Source of the DNA: Macrotrachela quadricornifera
Taxonomy: Eukaryota > Rotifera > Eurotatoria > Philodinida > Philodinidae
Assembly: GCA_022393335.1 (NCBI GenBank)
Contig: JAJEKB010000457.1
Coordinates: 79,079 to 143,078 of the forward strand
Reading direction: 5' to 3'
Length of the DNA stretch: 64,000 nt
Under the pieces are notes generated by a model. That model made no database searches. It saw only the letters and a program-made list of their open reading frames with translations, and had not been told where the DNA came from. Numbering within the stretch: the stretch's first letter is position 1; each line of letters starts with the position of its first letter. Both the position numbers and the translations under genes were made by a program. Shown piece after piece: positions 48,601-60,743 of this stretch.

Positions 48601-51087
48601 TCAAGACCTAAATCAGCTAGTCAACAAACAAGAATACCACCATCACCACCGACAACAACAAATATGTTATCAAAACCACAAACATTAGTAACAGAAAATA
48701 ATTTTCAATCAAAACGAGATTTTTTTGAAAATCGTATATATACTGATAATACAAAATTATCATCTATTCAAACAAATATATTACCAACAAAACCAAAATT
48801 ATATAGTTTATCTCCTTCAAATTCACAAATTAATAATAATAATAATAATAATAATAATCTTTTACAATCAATAACAATAAATAATAATCCACCACGTAAT
48901 GTTACAAGGTAAAAATTATTGTACAGATCTTTAGTTTTTTTTTTTTTTTTTTTTTCTTGCTTTCATTGAAAGAAGAAAGGACAAGGATATAATGTTATAT
49001 ATTATCGACATTTTCATTGTTTGCAAATAGATTAGTAAAAATAGTAAGAGACATATATAAAAGAAGTTGATGATGATGATGACAGGTGGAAAAAGGCAAA
49101 CTGTGCATATAGACATTAATTGACATACAGCAGGAAATAATTTCCTTGATAGAAAATGATATATTATAAAGATTGATATATTTTATGGATATTTTCTATA
49201 TGTATGTATACATATTAACTACTTGTTCATGTAAATAAATTAAAGAAAATTCTTATCATTATCATGAAAATCTACTCTTTATCAATATATTAGTATATAT
49301 TTAAAGATAAAATGAAATAAGATAAATAAATAAATACTTCAATTACTATTTGTCTTTTCATTTTAAAGATATTATTATAATTATATAAATTAAATTGAAA
49401 ATAATCTCTATACATACTTCTTTTCTTTTAAGACGTTCATGGAATGATTTATCATCTAGACAATTACCAACACCTCCATTACCTCCACCAGTACCGACAG
49501 TTCCTCAATCATTTGATCCATATATTGATTTATCATCAAATCAAATAACACTTCTTCCACCATCAACTGTTCGAAAACCAGTTCGAATTGTTAAAACAAT
49601 ACAACGATCTCCATCTCCAATAAATGAAACAATTTCAACAACACGTCCATTAATACCAACAAAAACTTATTCACTTGCAAAACCCGGTCTTTTTTCTGCT
49701 TCACCAATAAATTCTTCTCAAAAATTACCGAACAAAAATTTTAATTCAATACGACGTTTTCAATCACGTGATGAAAATGATTTACAAATTAACTTAAAAG
49801 AATTTGCTTTACGTTTTCCACATAATAATTCATTAAATGAATTAGTACGTTTAACAATATTAAATGACCATCATCTTAGTACAGATTATACTCGTGGATT
49901 ATTTCCAATACCTGATCGTTTAAGACGTATACGTTCAAGACAAAGTTCAGGTGGTGATACAAGTTCAATAACAACATCAAGTAATTCATCATCAGATTAT
50001 ATACATCGAACAGTATCGAATGATAGTTGTATTTTTGATGATGATACTTATCGAGAAGCGGTAAAAGAAAAATTTCTTTTTTTTGGTTATAAATTTCGTT
50101 TTTTTTCTATTTTTAGGAAGATTTATTAGTAAATTTAAGAAAACGATTAGATATTTTAAAAGAAAGTCAACGAACAATTAATGAAGAAATTGAAGATAAT
50201 AAAATGCTTGGTGCTAAGGTATTAATTAAAGAAATATATTAAGAATTTATATACAAAGATGTTCATCTCACGATGAATTCAGGATATAGTATCATTGTCA
50301 TATTTTATCTGCTAAAATTTTCAGTTCTCTAAGTTATATATTTGCTATGCTAGCCCCAAAACAGTCCTTTTTGATTTTGTATAAAATTGATTATATACTC
50401 CATACAAAACTAAATGAAAATTCATCAGAAAAGTTTCAAAATTTCTCTCTTTGTTAGAGAAACGACCAATATTATGAATTTCATCTATTTTTATATGAAT
50501 TGTATACATATATATATATTCTATTTTCTTTATTAGCTATTAAATACAATTGAATCTAATGGTGAAATAAATGAAATTGAAAAATTTAAATTACATATTA
50601 ATGAAATTGATACAATAACATCAATACTTCTTAAACTTAGTAGTCGATTAGCTAAAATTGAAAATGATTTAATAATGCTTTCGGATAATGATGAACATGC
50701 TAAAGTAAATCTTAATAAATAAACTATTAATATGTATATATATATATTTGTTTATTTTTTAAGTCAAACTTAATTGAACGACGTGAAAAAGCTCAACAAA
50801 AACATGATGAAGCTAAAACATTAAAAGATGGTATTGATCGTCGTAGTCGTTTAGTAACAAATATATTACGAAAATATTTTTCTAATGAACAATATGATGA
50901 TTATGAACATTTTATACGAATGAAATCAACATTATTAATGGATGAAAAAGATCTTGAAGAAAATATATTAATTATTAAAAAACAAATTGAAATATTAAAT
51001 AATATATTAATATCAGATGTTCAAACGTTAAATAATACAGAAAATTTACAAACAAATTCATTAAAAACTATATCGAGTACGGCCTAG
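45651..51087 (+). CDS. Shroom homologue, 5' end lost in the gap (1,153 aa seen)
   Basis: Shroom binds actin and recruits Rho kinase through its C-terminal ASD2 domain to drive apical constriction. Exons: 45651-45900, 45968-46501, 46641-47440, 47507-47544, 47613-47719, 48398-48908, 49433-50060, 50117-50218, 50537-50704, 50764-51087; phases agree and the sum is divisible by three. In the first exon the correct frame (TFNDGSNNVSQKKESNSTN) is not that of the ATG at 45838. The ASD2 is the last 195 residues or so (LRKRLDILKESQRTI, KLSSRLAKIENDLIML, RRSRLVTNILRKYFSNEQYD in parts), a segmented coiled coil with the family landmarks YDDYEHFIRMKSTLL and RRSRLV. A proline-rich stretch PTPPLPPPVPTVP (about 49463) could bind SH3/EVH1 domains. 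No PDZ is visible; it may be absent or in the gap. Confidence 0.9.
47720..48397. other. Shroom intron
   Basis: 678-bp intron between gtatgt and tatttag. It includes an aat run near 47780-47795 and T-rich tracts; the 129-aa open frame at 47839-48228 is low-complexity and overlaps no conserved segment. Confidence 0.45.
48909..49432. other. Shroom intron
   Basis: 524-bp intron with a T tract at its 5' side (about 48935-48955). Nothing else recognised. Confidence 0.45.
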
Positions 51088-52222
51088 TCGTTTTGTTCTA
51101 TTTCGTCTTTTTTTCTTCTTTTGATTAATAAACATTTATTTTTTCAAATCGATAAATTCATAATTGTGTTCATTTATCTTTACATTATATAAACAGACAT
51201 ATATGCAAATAGATATTTGTTTTCTGTTTTTCTTTTTTTTTTCTCTTTTTGTTTTTTTGTGTTTATTTCTTTCTTTTTTTTTTTGCGATGTTGACCGGTT
51301 CTTCTTTTTGTCGATGTTGTGCGTAAAGAAAAACAAAAAAGAAATTAATGTGAATATAACTGATGGATTTATATGAAATGTTTTTGTAATTTATGTATTA
51401 TCAAAATAATGATATATTAGACAAAGATGAAAAAATCTTATGCTTCAGTAATAATCATTAAAGATTAGATGATAGATTGATGAATAAATACAAACGAAGA
51501 TATTATTATATCTATTTTTATTAAAGATAATATAGAAGATGTTTTGTTTTTTGATCCGATTGATGTTATATCTATGAAATAGATAAAGTTATTGCTTTGA
51601 TAAAAAAAAGAAGATTATATGATCATCAATATCAAATAACAAGAGTACTTTTTATTTAAAAGTAATTTTGTCACGTCTTATTAAAGTAACTGTTACGATC
51701 AAACGTGTCAATTATTGTTATTTTTAAAAAAAATGACAAAGAAATGTGTTATTTATACTATATCGTAGTTATTTATCAAGTAGAATTTTCTACCCTAAGG
51801 CATGAATAGAAATATAAATGTATTGAATCGATTTAGAACCGGATATATAATGTAATACTAACGATACTGGACAATGAATGTCATTTAATATTAAAGAATA
51901 ATTATTTTAAACGGATGTTATATATTAAAAAAATTATACTTTTTTTTTCGTTTATAACCATAATTAAGCATAAACTTAAATTTAATCCATTGATTATAAA
52001 AATTATATCTTATTCTTACAATACACCAGTAATATTCAACAAATGAATTATTGATAAAATTCTATTGATCTAAACGTATTTATTATCCTTTAAATAAAAT
52101 AAATTGTTGAATATTTTTCTTTTATTCGATTTATATTTTATTTATTTAACTTTTAAATGCAAAAAAAAATTCATCTTTAATTTCTTCTTATATTCTACCA
52201 AAAAAGATTCGATGTATTAAAT
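51088..52222. other. Spacer between convergent Shroom and small secreted gene
   Basis: Shroom 3' UTR (aataaa near 51128) followed by AT-rich sequence. No gene supported. Confidence 0.45.
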
Positions 52223-52570
52223 TTATTGTTTATATTTTGCATTAGATCTTTGAAAATTTCCAAGAATTTGATTAACAATATTTGTCATTTTTTGTTCTAA
52301 AAACAAATAAATACAAAAAAAACAAAAATTCTTTTTGAAAATGATTTCTTTTTACCTAATTCTTCATTATGATCAATTATTGGATTTTGATTTTCATGAC
52401 TCATAAGGTCGAGAAATTCATTTAATTCAACTATATTATTAAAATACAATATAATAAAACAAATATATATTAGAAAAAAAAATCTAACCCATATTTAATG
52501 GAGTTCCATTAGTTTTTAATAAACTTGTAATGGATAAAATGAATATTGTTACAATTAAAATATGCTTCAT
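52223..52570 (-). CDS. Small secreted protein (76 aa) in three short exons
   Basis: Exon 1 52489-52570, exon 2 52356-52430, exon 3 52223-52296, all joined in phase 1 with clean ends (GGgttaga; aatatag; ttaGgtaaaa; gtttttag). The sum is 231 nt, 76 codons plus TAA. The protein begins with a hydrophobic signal peptide MKHILIVTIFILSITSLL, cleaved probably after KTNG or near it, followed by an acidic helix-prone piece (ELNEFLDLMSHENQ) and a basic amphipathic tail (MTNIVNQILGNFQRSNAKYK). There are no cysteines and no amidation site. A neuropeptide, antimicrobial or other secreted peptide is possible; I do not recognise a family. A ttttcag acceptor about 45 nt 5' of the ATG suggests another 5'-UTR exon or a spliced leader. 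Confidence 0.72.
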
Positions 52571-55500
52571 TATTAAACAAATACACTCGGTAGAACAATA
52601 CACTACTTACAATAATCTGAAAACATAAGATAGAACAGATATAAATGATATTTTTAATCATACAAAACTCGAAATATTTCCCGTCAAGAAGAATCCTTAC
52701 AAATCATTCTTCAGATTTTTTTTTCTTATTCAATGAGAAAAGAATTCTATGAAGTTTTAATTGCTTCTATAATACTATAGAAAAAAAAAAGAATTAAATA
52801 GTCTATATATTATTGTCAGTTTTATTTTATTTTCTATTAGTTCGAGAAAATCTATTACTCTTAATAAAAAAGATTTTTCTATATAAATCAATAAAAAGAA
52901 AAGATATTGTTTTGCATTTTAATACATTCTTAATTCATTGAGAAAAATAATTCGTCTAGAATAATAACATTTTGAATGAAATCTATTCATATTATGAATA
53001 AGACTAGAAAACTTATTCGATATCATTCATTAAATACTTCTCAAATATTTGATTAATTTAAAAACTAAAATTTATACGAATGTAATAGATCTTTCGACGG
53101 CACATCTTTTGAAAATAAAATCAAGATGTTTTTGTTTTCTTAAGTTGAGATATATGCAAAAGATGAAAGCCTTCTAAACGTTTTTATTACGATAAATATC
53201 GTAAAAGGTAGTACTACCATGTATTTTCTTTTCATTTTGAGTAAAGAAGAAACCATTAAAAGATTTCAATAGAGTTTTGTTTTTATAAAGCTTTTCACAG
53301 CGCATATTTTGAAAGAAAAACTAACATTTTATGATTTGATTGTACAGAGATGTTTGCAAAAAAAGTTATGCTGCAAACAGTTTGGAAAACACAGTATCTA
53401 ACATTCTGACTATAATACTATTATGTCTGCATGAAATTCAACACACTTTTTGTCAAAATGATCAGTAAGAAAAGCTCTACAAAGTCTAATAAAATCAAAA
53501 GATTTCTGAATGCTTAGTGATTGACTGTTCGTGAAAGTATCCTATAACAACAATATCAATTTATAGTTCATTATATCAGTTTTGTCTTATTGCATTTCAT
53601 ATCTAAGAGTTCTTCGAATTCAACAGATGTATATATATAGTACTCGATCTCTACTATTCAAGCATATAACTGAATTCAATTGATCTTCTATAGTTTTAAT
53701 AGATGAATTAAAACAAAAGAAATAGGATCAGACTTTTGACGTTCACTGTATAAAATTTATTTCATTTGAAATTTAATATTCTTATGAAAAAAAAAGTTTT
53801 GAGACATAGGAAAAATTTACATCAATTTCTAAAAGAAGCATTGTTTAACCCTTCTACGATTTTTATGGGTTTGACACGATCCACAACGGTGTTTCTTCAT
53901 TGTTCTTTTAATTCAAAATTTATTCTTTTTCTAATCAACACTTCGCTAATCGCTAGTTTTCTAACGATGTACAAATTTCGTACAAAAATCTTATCAGTAA
54001 AAAACTGAAGTAGGTACTCGCATGGATCTCTTAATAACTTTGGTGTGTATTTTTTTAATCTTTATCTGATGAACTTTATTGTATTTTTATTGAAATATTT
54101 CTATCATCGACTTCAATTATAGTTATAACAATTATACTGAAAATTTTTCCATTGAAAACAAAAATATGATCGCTTTCATACAGCACAATCAGGCTAATGT
54201 ATCTACACTTCGAATAAAAAATCATAATATACACTCTGATTCATCACGTCTAACATAAAAATTAACAAAAAAAAATCATGCATTCCTAGCTCATATACAC
54301 ACGGATCTTAGTTGACCTGTAGTTTAACCACTATCCGCGGGTTAAATCATTCAATTTTCATAAATATGAAACTTTTATATTCATTTGACATTTATTACAG
54401 TTTACCAACAAATGATCAATATCATTAACTGTTATTATTGTTTGATAACATTATGTAGAAATATTTGCAATAATCCATTTCTTATTAAACGTAATAAGAT
54501 TTTTTATATAACAACATTCTATCTCAATTAGAAAATTTTTGCATTAAAATTCTTTTTTTTTATTGTTTTAATCATATAAATCAAAAAGAATTTCTCATCT
54601 GCATTTTGTTTTCTCTTCTTATTTATTTGATGTTCTTTTAGAAGTTTAAAATCTAAATATTAAATATCTTGTAAGTGTTAGAATTCATTTGAATAATCTA
54701 TGTATATATATATATACGATATTGGATATGATCTATTCAAAGAACAGGCATCTCATTTAGTCAAACTTTCTCACTAATTGCCTACATAAGATGTCGAAAC
54801 AAGATATAGGATGATAGATAACACATAAAAAACATTCATTTACTTGAACAGCTAAGTCATCTCAATTTAACATTGAATATGAATATATAAGATTTTATCA
54901 TTCTCCTAATCAATAATTATCTTAAAGAAAAGAAATGAACCATAATTTATTGTTTATTACAATGAAACAAATTGATTATATTTATTCATTTATCTTTTCA
55001 ATGAATATATTTTAACAGTGAATAACAAATAAAGAAAAATCTATTCATTCATATTATTGAACACTTTAAATTTTCAAATCAATATGCACGTGCAATGTTA
55101 TTTGCAATTCCTTAGAATAACATTATTATTCTTTTTGATCTTATTTTAAGTCATAAATGAAAAAAACAAAAGAAAACGTCATCTTATAAGTGATCTGCTG
55201 AAGTATTTTAAGGATGATAATGTATAAAATCGTTCTTGATAGTTATGTCATTTTTTGAATTAATTTAAACATATGGAAATATTACACAGCTAATTATAAG
55301 TTTTTCTAAACATTCTTTATATCTAATTAAATGAATAGAAAATAAATCAACATATCATATCTGATAATCAACAGAATGATATTAATAAGTACGATATAAA
55401 TGTGAACAGATGAAATAACATTCTGAAATGTCCTTTTATTTACTTAACTTTTCATTGAAAAGTATTTTAATTAAAATAAATAATATATTATTCATACGGT

Positions 55501-57520
55501 CGAATGAATAAACAATTATGAAATATAAATAGAAGTACGATGCAATAAAAGAAAAAAATAGCTTAAAGTTTACAAAAAAACGTTTTCTTTTATTTTGATA
55601 TATTTATTTTCTGACAAAGAAAAAGGAGAAAAAAAGAATCTGTCGTCGAGATTTGTTATACATCAATCTTCAAAAAAAAAAAGAAGAAAAACTACAAATG
55701 CAACAGTAATATATGACGATAATGATGATGATTGACGATCATAAATGTCAACAATCATTAGACAAAAAGGTTTTATTTACAATGATTATGATGAGTTATA
55801 CATTCTTTTTCTTCAAGCAAATTGAGGTCATTTTCAGACGAATAGCAAAAATTTTTCATATGAAAAATAAAACCAAAAGCAGAGAAAAAACTTAATTACC
55901 CATGAGATCGATCTCTTTAAAACATTGCCAATTTAGTATGTCAAATGACAAAGACAAAAAAAACTAATAATTCTCTTGAGTCCATCATTAATCAGCATTC
56001 TCTCTTTTTTTTTCTTTAAGCACATCAAGTGTATTCTTCATCCATATGGTACAAGTAGTGCTTCAATAGCTTACTCTCTTTTTATGTAAACTATAGTCGC
56101 CTGTATATTGTAATAATATGATGTACGTGTGTCCTTTGAAGTATTGAACTCATTGAGCAAATGAAGATCAAAAAATAAAAAGAAGAACAATACACATTTT
56201 TATTTCCGCCATATGCTTATAGATCTATTTAAAAAGAGTGTATTGCGTGCTAGTCTCTCAATTGATAGATCATTCCGCAACTACAAACAATCATGTCAAC
56301 ACGTCATCTATTGATCCAAATCAAAAAACAAAAAAAAAAGAAGAAGAAGGATGAATGAATACAAACTTTGAATGTATAGGTAGTTATTGATGTGAAAAGA
56401 AAGATCGGATGTATTTGACGTGCTCCATATGTCATATGAATGATATATAATTACTATGAAAATCTTTTCAATATATGGAAGTGTATATCCGGAAAGTGTC
56501 AAATAACATGTTCATTCAAGTTGAATTGATATTTATTTTCAGGAATTCTTATATAAAAAAAATAGCTTAAGACCTAGAAATAATAGTTTATATTCGTATG
56601 TGTATTTCGCTTCTAGTTCCTTCCGAAGATGTCATTCTTAATTTGTTTTTCTCATTTCCACATTGGATTATATAGAAAAAAAAACAGACTATATATATCC
56701 ATTTGGATTATCATCAAAGCTTCTTATGATAATTAAGTACTTTTTTTTTTCTTGTCTTTCATTACAACTCTAAATACTTTATAGAGATAAAATATGAAAA
56801 GAAGATTAAATAAAGTTTTATCTTTTGTTAAATAAAATTCTATAATTCTTTTGTTCTATGGTTAACATAAAATTAACATATAATATATTTTGTTCAGGTT
56901 TCTTTTTCATGGCTATATTAAGTATGATCACACTGTGTTCCCTTTTTGTTTTGTTGTTGTGTATTGTTAGATGAATATATTGAATATAATTCACACATTC
57001 TAGTCATTTTTCTCAATTCTTTGAATAGGTATAGTTGAGCTCCTGTCAATAGATTATATCGTACTGTGACCGACAGAAATAATATATATGGGCAGCACCA
57101 CTACGGCGACAAAACGCCACTCATCACTCCCTTTTTCTCCTCCTTCTTTCCTCTTGAGTGCCAATGCGTATGTATGTTTGATGATGGTGTCAAAAATGCA
57201 AATGTGAATTAATTTCTTCTCTTATACTCATATTCACACATTCAAATCGATTTTGATTGCATTGTATTGTTAAATGCACTAGTTTTTTTTTGTTGTTGTT
57301 GTTCTTGTTGATAAGATCTAATCATGAAATATTCTATTCAATCTCGAGAGAATTACTCTATGATATTAAAATTATTGCATCTTTACTGATATTTTTCTCT
57401 ATGAATAGAATGCGAAGGTGATTGATGGTGTATTGCTTATACACGAGAATCAGAGCCATGTGTTGTTTCGTTGACAGCTGGCGTCGTGTAGAGAAACTGA
57501 ATTATTGAACTATTGACACG

Positions 57521-57556
<36 letters not shown>

Positions 57557-60500
57557 CACAGTAGTCGAGAGATAGATGAGAGTGGATTAGTGATTATAAG
57601 TAAGTAAGCAAGCAAGCAGAAGACCAGCCGATGAGAATATATGCAATAGAAAAGAATATAAGCAAATATCAAGCGATTGCACGAGAAAAATAAAGAGAAG
57701 CAAGACTCACAATAATAACAACAAAAATAACAACAACAACAGTGGGCTTATGGGATCTCACTTTTCTTTTGCTATCGATATGTACGCATTGGTACTAAAC
57801 GTACATATCAATGGTTGTTATAATAATAACAAAAAAAAATTGAATAGGTGCTGCCCTTTTATATTTATAGTAAATCACTTCCATTCAGATTTTTTTTTCT
57901 TTCAATCATACCAAACAGATGAGAAAGCAGAGCAAATTGATTCTGACGCCTTGTCTCTGATTATTTGATTTGTTATCCTTCGGCAGAAAATTAATCAAAG
58001 GGCTTATTTCAAGTATATGCTTAAATCATTAATATCATTTCCTTAGGCAATAATTCTATCTTATATTGGCAAGGCACTGTAAAGATTACTCTATCATCAG
58101 TATACTGTAGACTTTTTCTTTATCTTGATCCTGACCTTTTCTAAATGAATATAAGTGAAGTCTTTCTATTTCACACAAATTTGTCGAACATTCATATATA
58201 TATATATATATATCGATCGTCTAATATCAATTTTTTTTCACATGAAAATGTTAGATTTCTTTGTTTCAAATAAATTTACTAGGCACCATCTTGATATGTG
58301 TACACAACGGAAAGATTATGATGATGAGTAAAGAGCTAAACATACACATGAGAAGATTCTATTCTGATCGTGCATAAAATATATAACTCGTCTTCTTTCA
58401 TCTGTACACACACATATACACACGTCCCATCTCGACAATAACTAACAGTAATAGATAGAATATGAATGTGCTGTCAGGCGATGCTGATTCAATCTTCTAT
58501 AGATAAAAATAGAGTAATCGAATCTTGAATAGGTCTTTTGCTCACTAGAGACCAACACCTCATGTTTCTCTCTCTCTCTCTTTCTTTTTTCTCATTCAAT
58601 TAGCTGAGAGTCAGCAATCTACCTGTACAATGATGACAGGTGGTCGTAGAGGGTTGAATGCATACATACATGTCTTTATTTTCTACTAACAAGCAAAGCA
58701 AAAAAAAAGCCAAAAGAAAGAAAGCGAGAGAATCATTAGCAAACAGACATGATGAGTCCAATAGAGCAAGTGCGATAAGAATAGTAAGGAACCCACTATA
58801 GCAAGCGTAATTGAATAGAGAGTAAGCACGTATTTGCTTGTTCAATTCATTAGAGACGATCGACATCATAGATGAGAAGCAAAAAAAAAAAGAAATCAGA
58901 TCTTCGAAATGGAGCTTTTCGCCATCATCTGGAGAAATGGATCAGATGACGAATAGTGTATATATGTTTATAAATCGGCTCGACAATCCAGCTGTGTGCT
59001 GCTCACATAACATGGATAATGATGGTTTCTCTCGTATACATATGGCCTGTATAATGTATATACATATATATATATATATATATATGTTCCAGCTGAGAAC
59101 AAGCAAGCAAAGAAGAGAAAAGATCCGTTTGTGTTTTGTTTGATCGATATTCTGTGATCAATTTGTTCTTTGTCAGAAAGTATAAGGAAAAAAATCTGGC
59201 TAACATCAGCTGCAGTTGTTCTCGCCTTTCGTTATTCTTGTAAAGAGGGTGATAATGAGTTTTTTTTTTCTTCTTTTTCTATGGCATATAATCAAGCAAG
59301 CACATACACACACATATACGAAAAAAAAAGTTAGCTCTTTTTTTTTTCTTCTTCTTTTTTTCTAATGATGAACACTTCATGAGACATGTGTGATCGATAG
59401 CCGGGAGCTTTCGTTCATCCTGTAAAGCACATACAATCGATGACAACCCCGAGAGATCTTTTGTGCCGATTTCACATCATTATCGTGCACAGCATATACC
59501 ACATACCCTCAAGTAATGAACGACACGCGCGAGGTAATCTTATAATAAAAAAAAAGGAAAAAAGCAAAGCGAGAGAAAAATTTCTTGCGTTCTTTTTTTT
59601 CTTCTCCTCATCGTTTTCTTCATCAGATGAAGCTGTCAAATTGCAACCAATCATTGAATACGACAAGCAGCTGTTTTTGCTTGCATAGACGGAAAAGAAC
59701 AGAGAACGAACATTCGACCCGGCCGAGCAATGCATGTATGATATGTACCTCCTTTACTCGTTCGACAATCAGCTGTGTTAAGAGAATCGATAAATAGAAT
59801 AAACAAGAAAAAAAGAAAAGAAATCTATATAATTATACAACGAGAAAGAAAGAGAGAGAATAAGAGAAACGACCGTTATAGAAAAAAGGAGAGAAAAAGA
59901 GAGAGTAACGGCCTCCCCTGATGTATTTCTTGTTCAGACCGAGTGTGCGACGACAACGACGACACCATCATCACACACACACATCCCAGCAACTCAATTC
60001 TACTATCGGTGACATACATATTTTTATATAAGTTTTAAAAAAAAGAATTCCACTTATCCCTCTATTGATATATGAGAGTATATATATATATATATACTAC
60101 CATCGATAGACGTATATTATTTATAATAAAAATCTCCTTGAAAATATTGTCTAATTAGAAATCATTTTCCATAATGATCAAGTCAATTAATCAAAAAAAA
60201 AATTATAACCGAAGGTTATACATATTTTCAGGTATTTCTCGTGTTCGTTATTTTTAAGTTGTCGAAATAGATTTTCTCTCTCATTCATCAATATCGTTTG
60301 TCATTCGTATATACACTAAGATTGAATAGCAGGTGACAAAAAAAACATGTATTATACATCGATGCGATTCATAGAAAAGTAGTATATATAATAATTAAAC
60401 TATTTTGACTAGTATTAGTTTATGATTGATATTCAATATTTATAGAAACCTTCTGTCACCAACTTTCTTTTTACATCATCAAAACTTGTTACTTGCTTTT

Positions 60501-60743
60501 TATAATTTAATGCTCAGCTGTTACACACTAGACATTCAATCTTTTCTTTTCTAATCTCTTGAGATCTATGAATATGCATATTGGGATTCAATTCTAATGA
60601 TCTTGTGTATTGAACCGAATGAGAGGAGACCAGGTGGCGGAAGTAAGAGAGGCGGAGAAAAAAAACACATCGAATAGAATAAAATTACAAGTGTAGACAA
60701 GGATAAAAAATAACGTAAAATGATATTCTAGATTGACAATATA
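52571..60743. other. Long non-coding region upstream of the DDIT4-like gene
   Basis: About 8 kb without a supported coding gene. The left part (to about 56800) is plain AT-rich sequence. The right part (57000-60700) is richer in GC, simple repeats ((ca)n at 57524-57552; taag/caag repeats at 57598-57620; ta runs near 58195 and 59065) and CAGCTG E-boxes, so it looks regulatory or like 5'-UTR sequence. Short open frames such as 59440-59688 and 59627-59797 are not convincing. Confidence 0.5.

Noticed and set aside
53090..53340. Two similar blocks (cgacggcacatcttttgaaa / cacagcgcatattttgaaag)
   Set aside because: Possible diverged direct repeat about 200 bp apart, but the match is short and could be chance in AT-rich DNA.
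53766..54008. 80-aa frame with a hydrophobic segment
   Set aside because: No upstream acceptor or similarity, and the surrounding sequence is typical spacer.
54300..54350. tRNA-like words (agtttaac, gggttaaatc)
   Set aside because: No cloverleaf can be drawn and A-box spacing is wrong.
59440..59735. Overlapping 82- and 87-aa frames on both strands
   Set aside because: They mirror each other over a T/A-rich core and have no recognisable domain.
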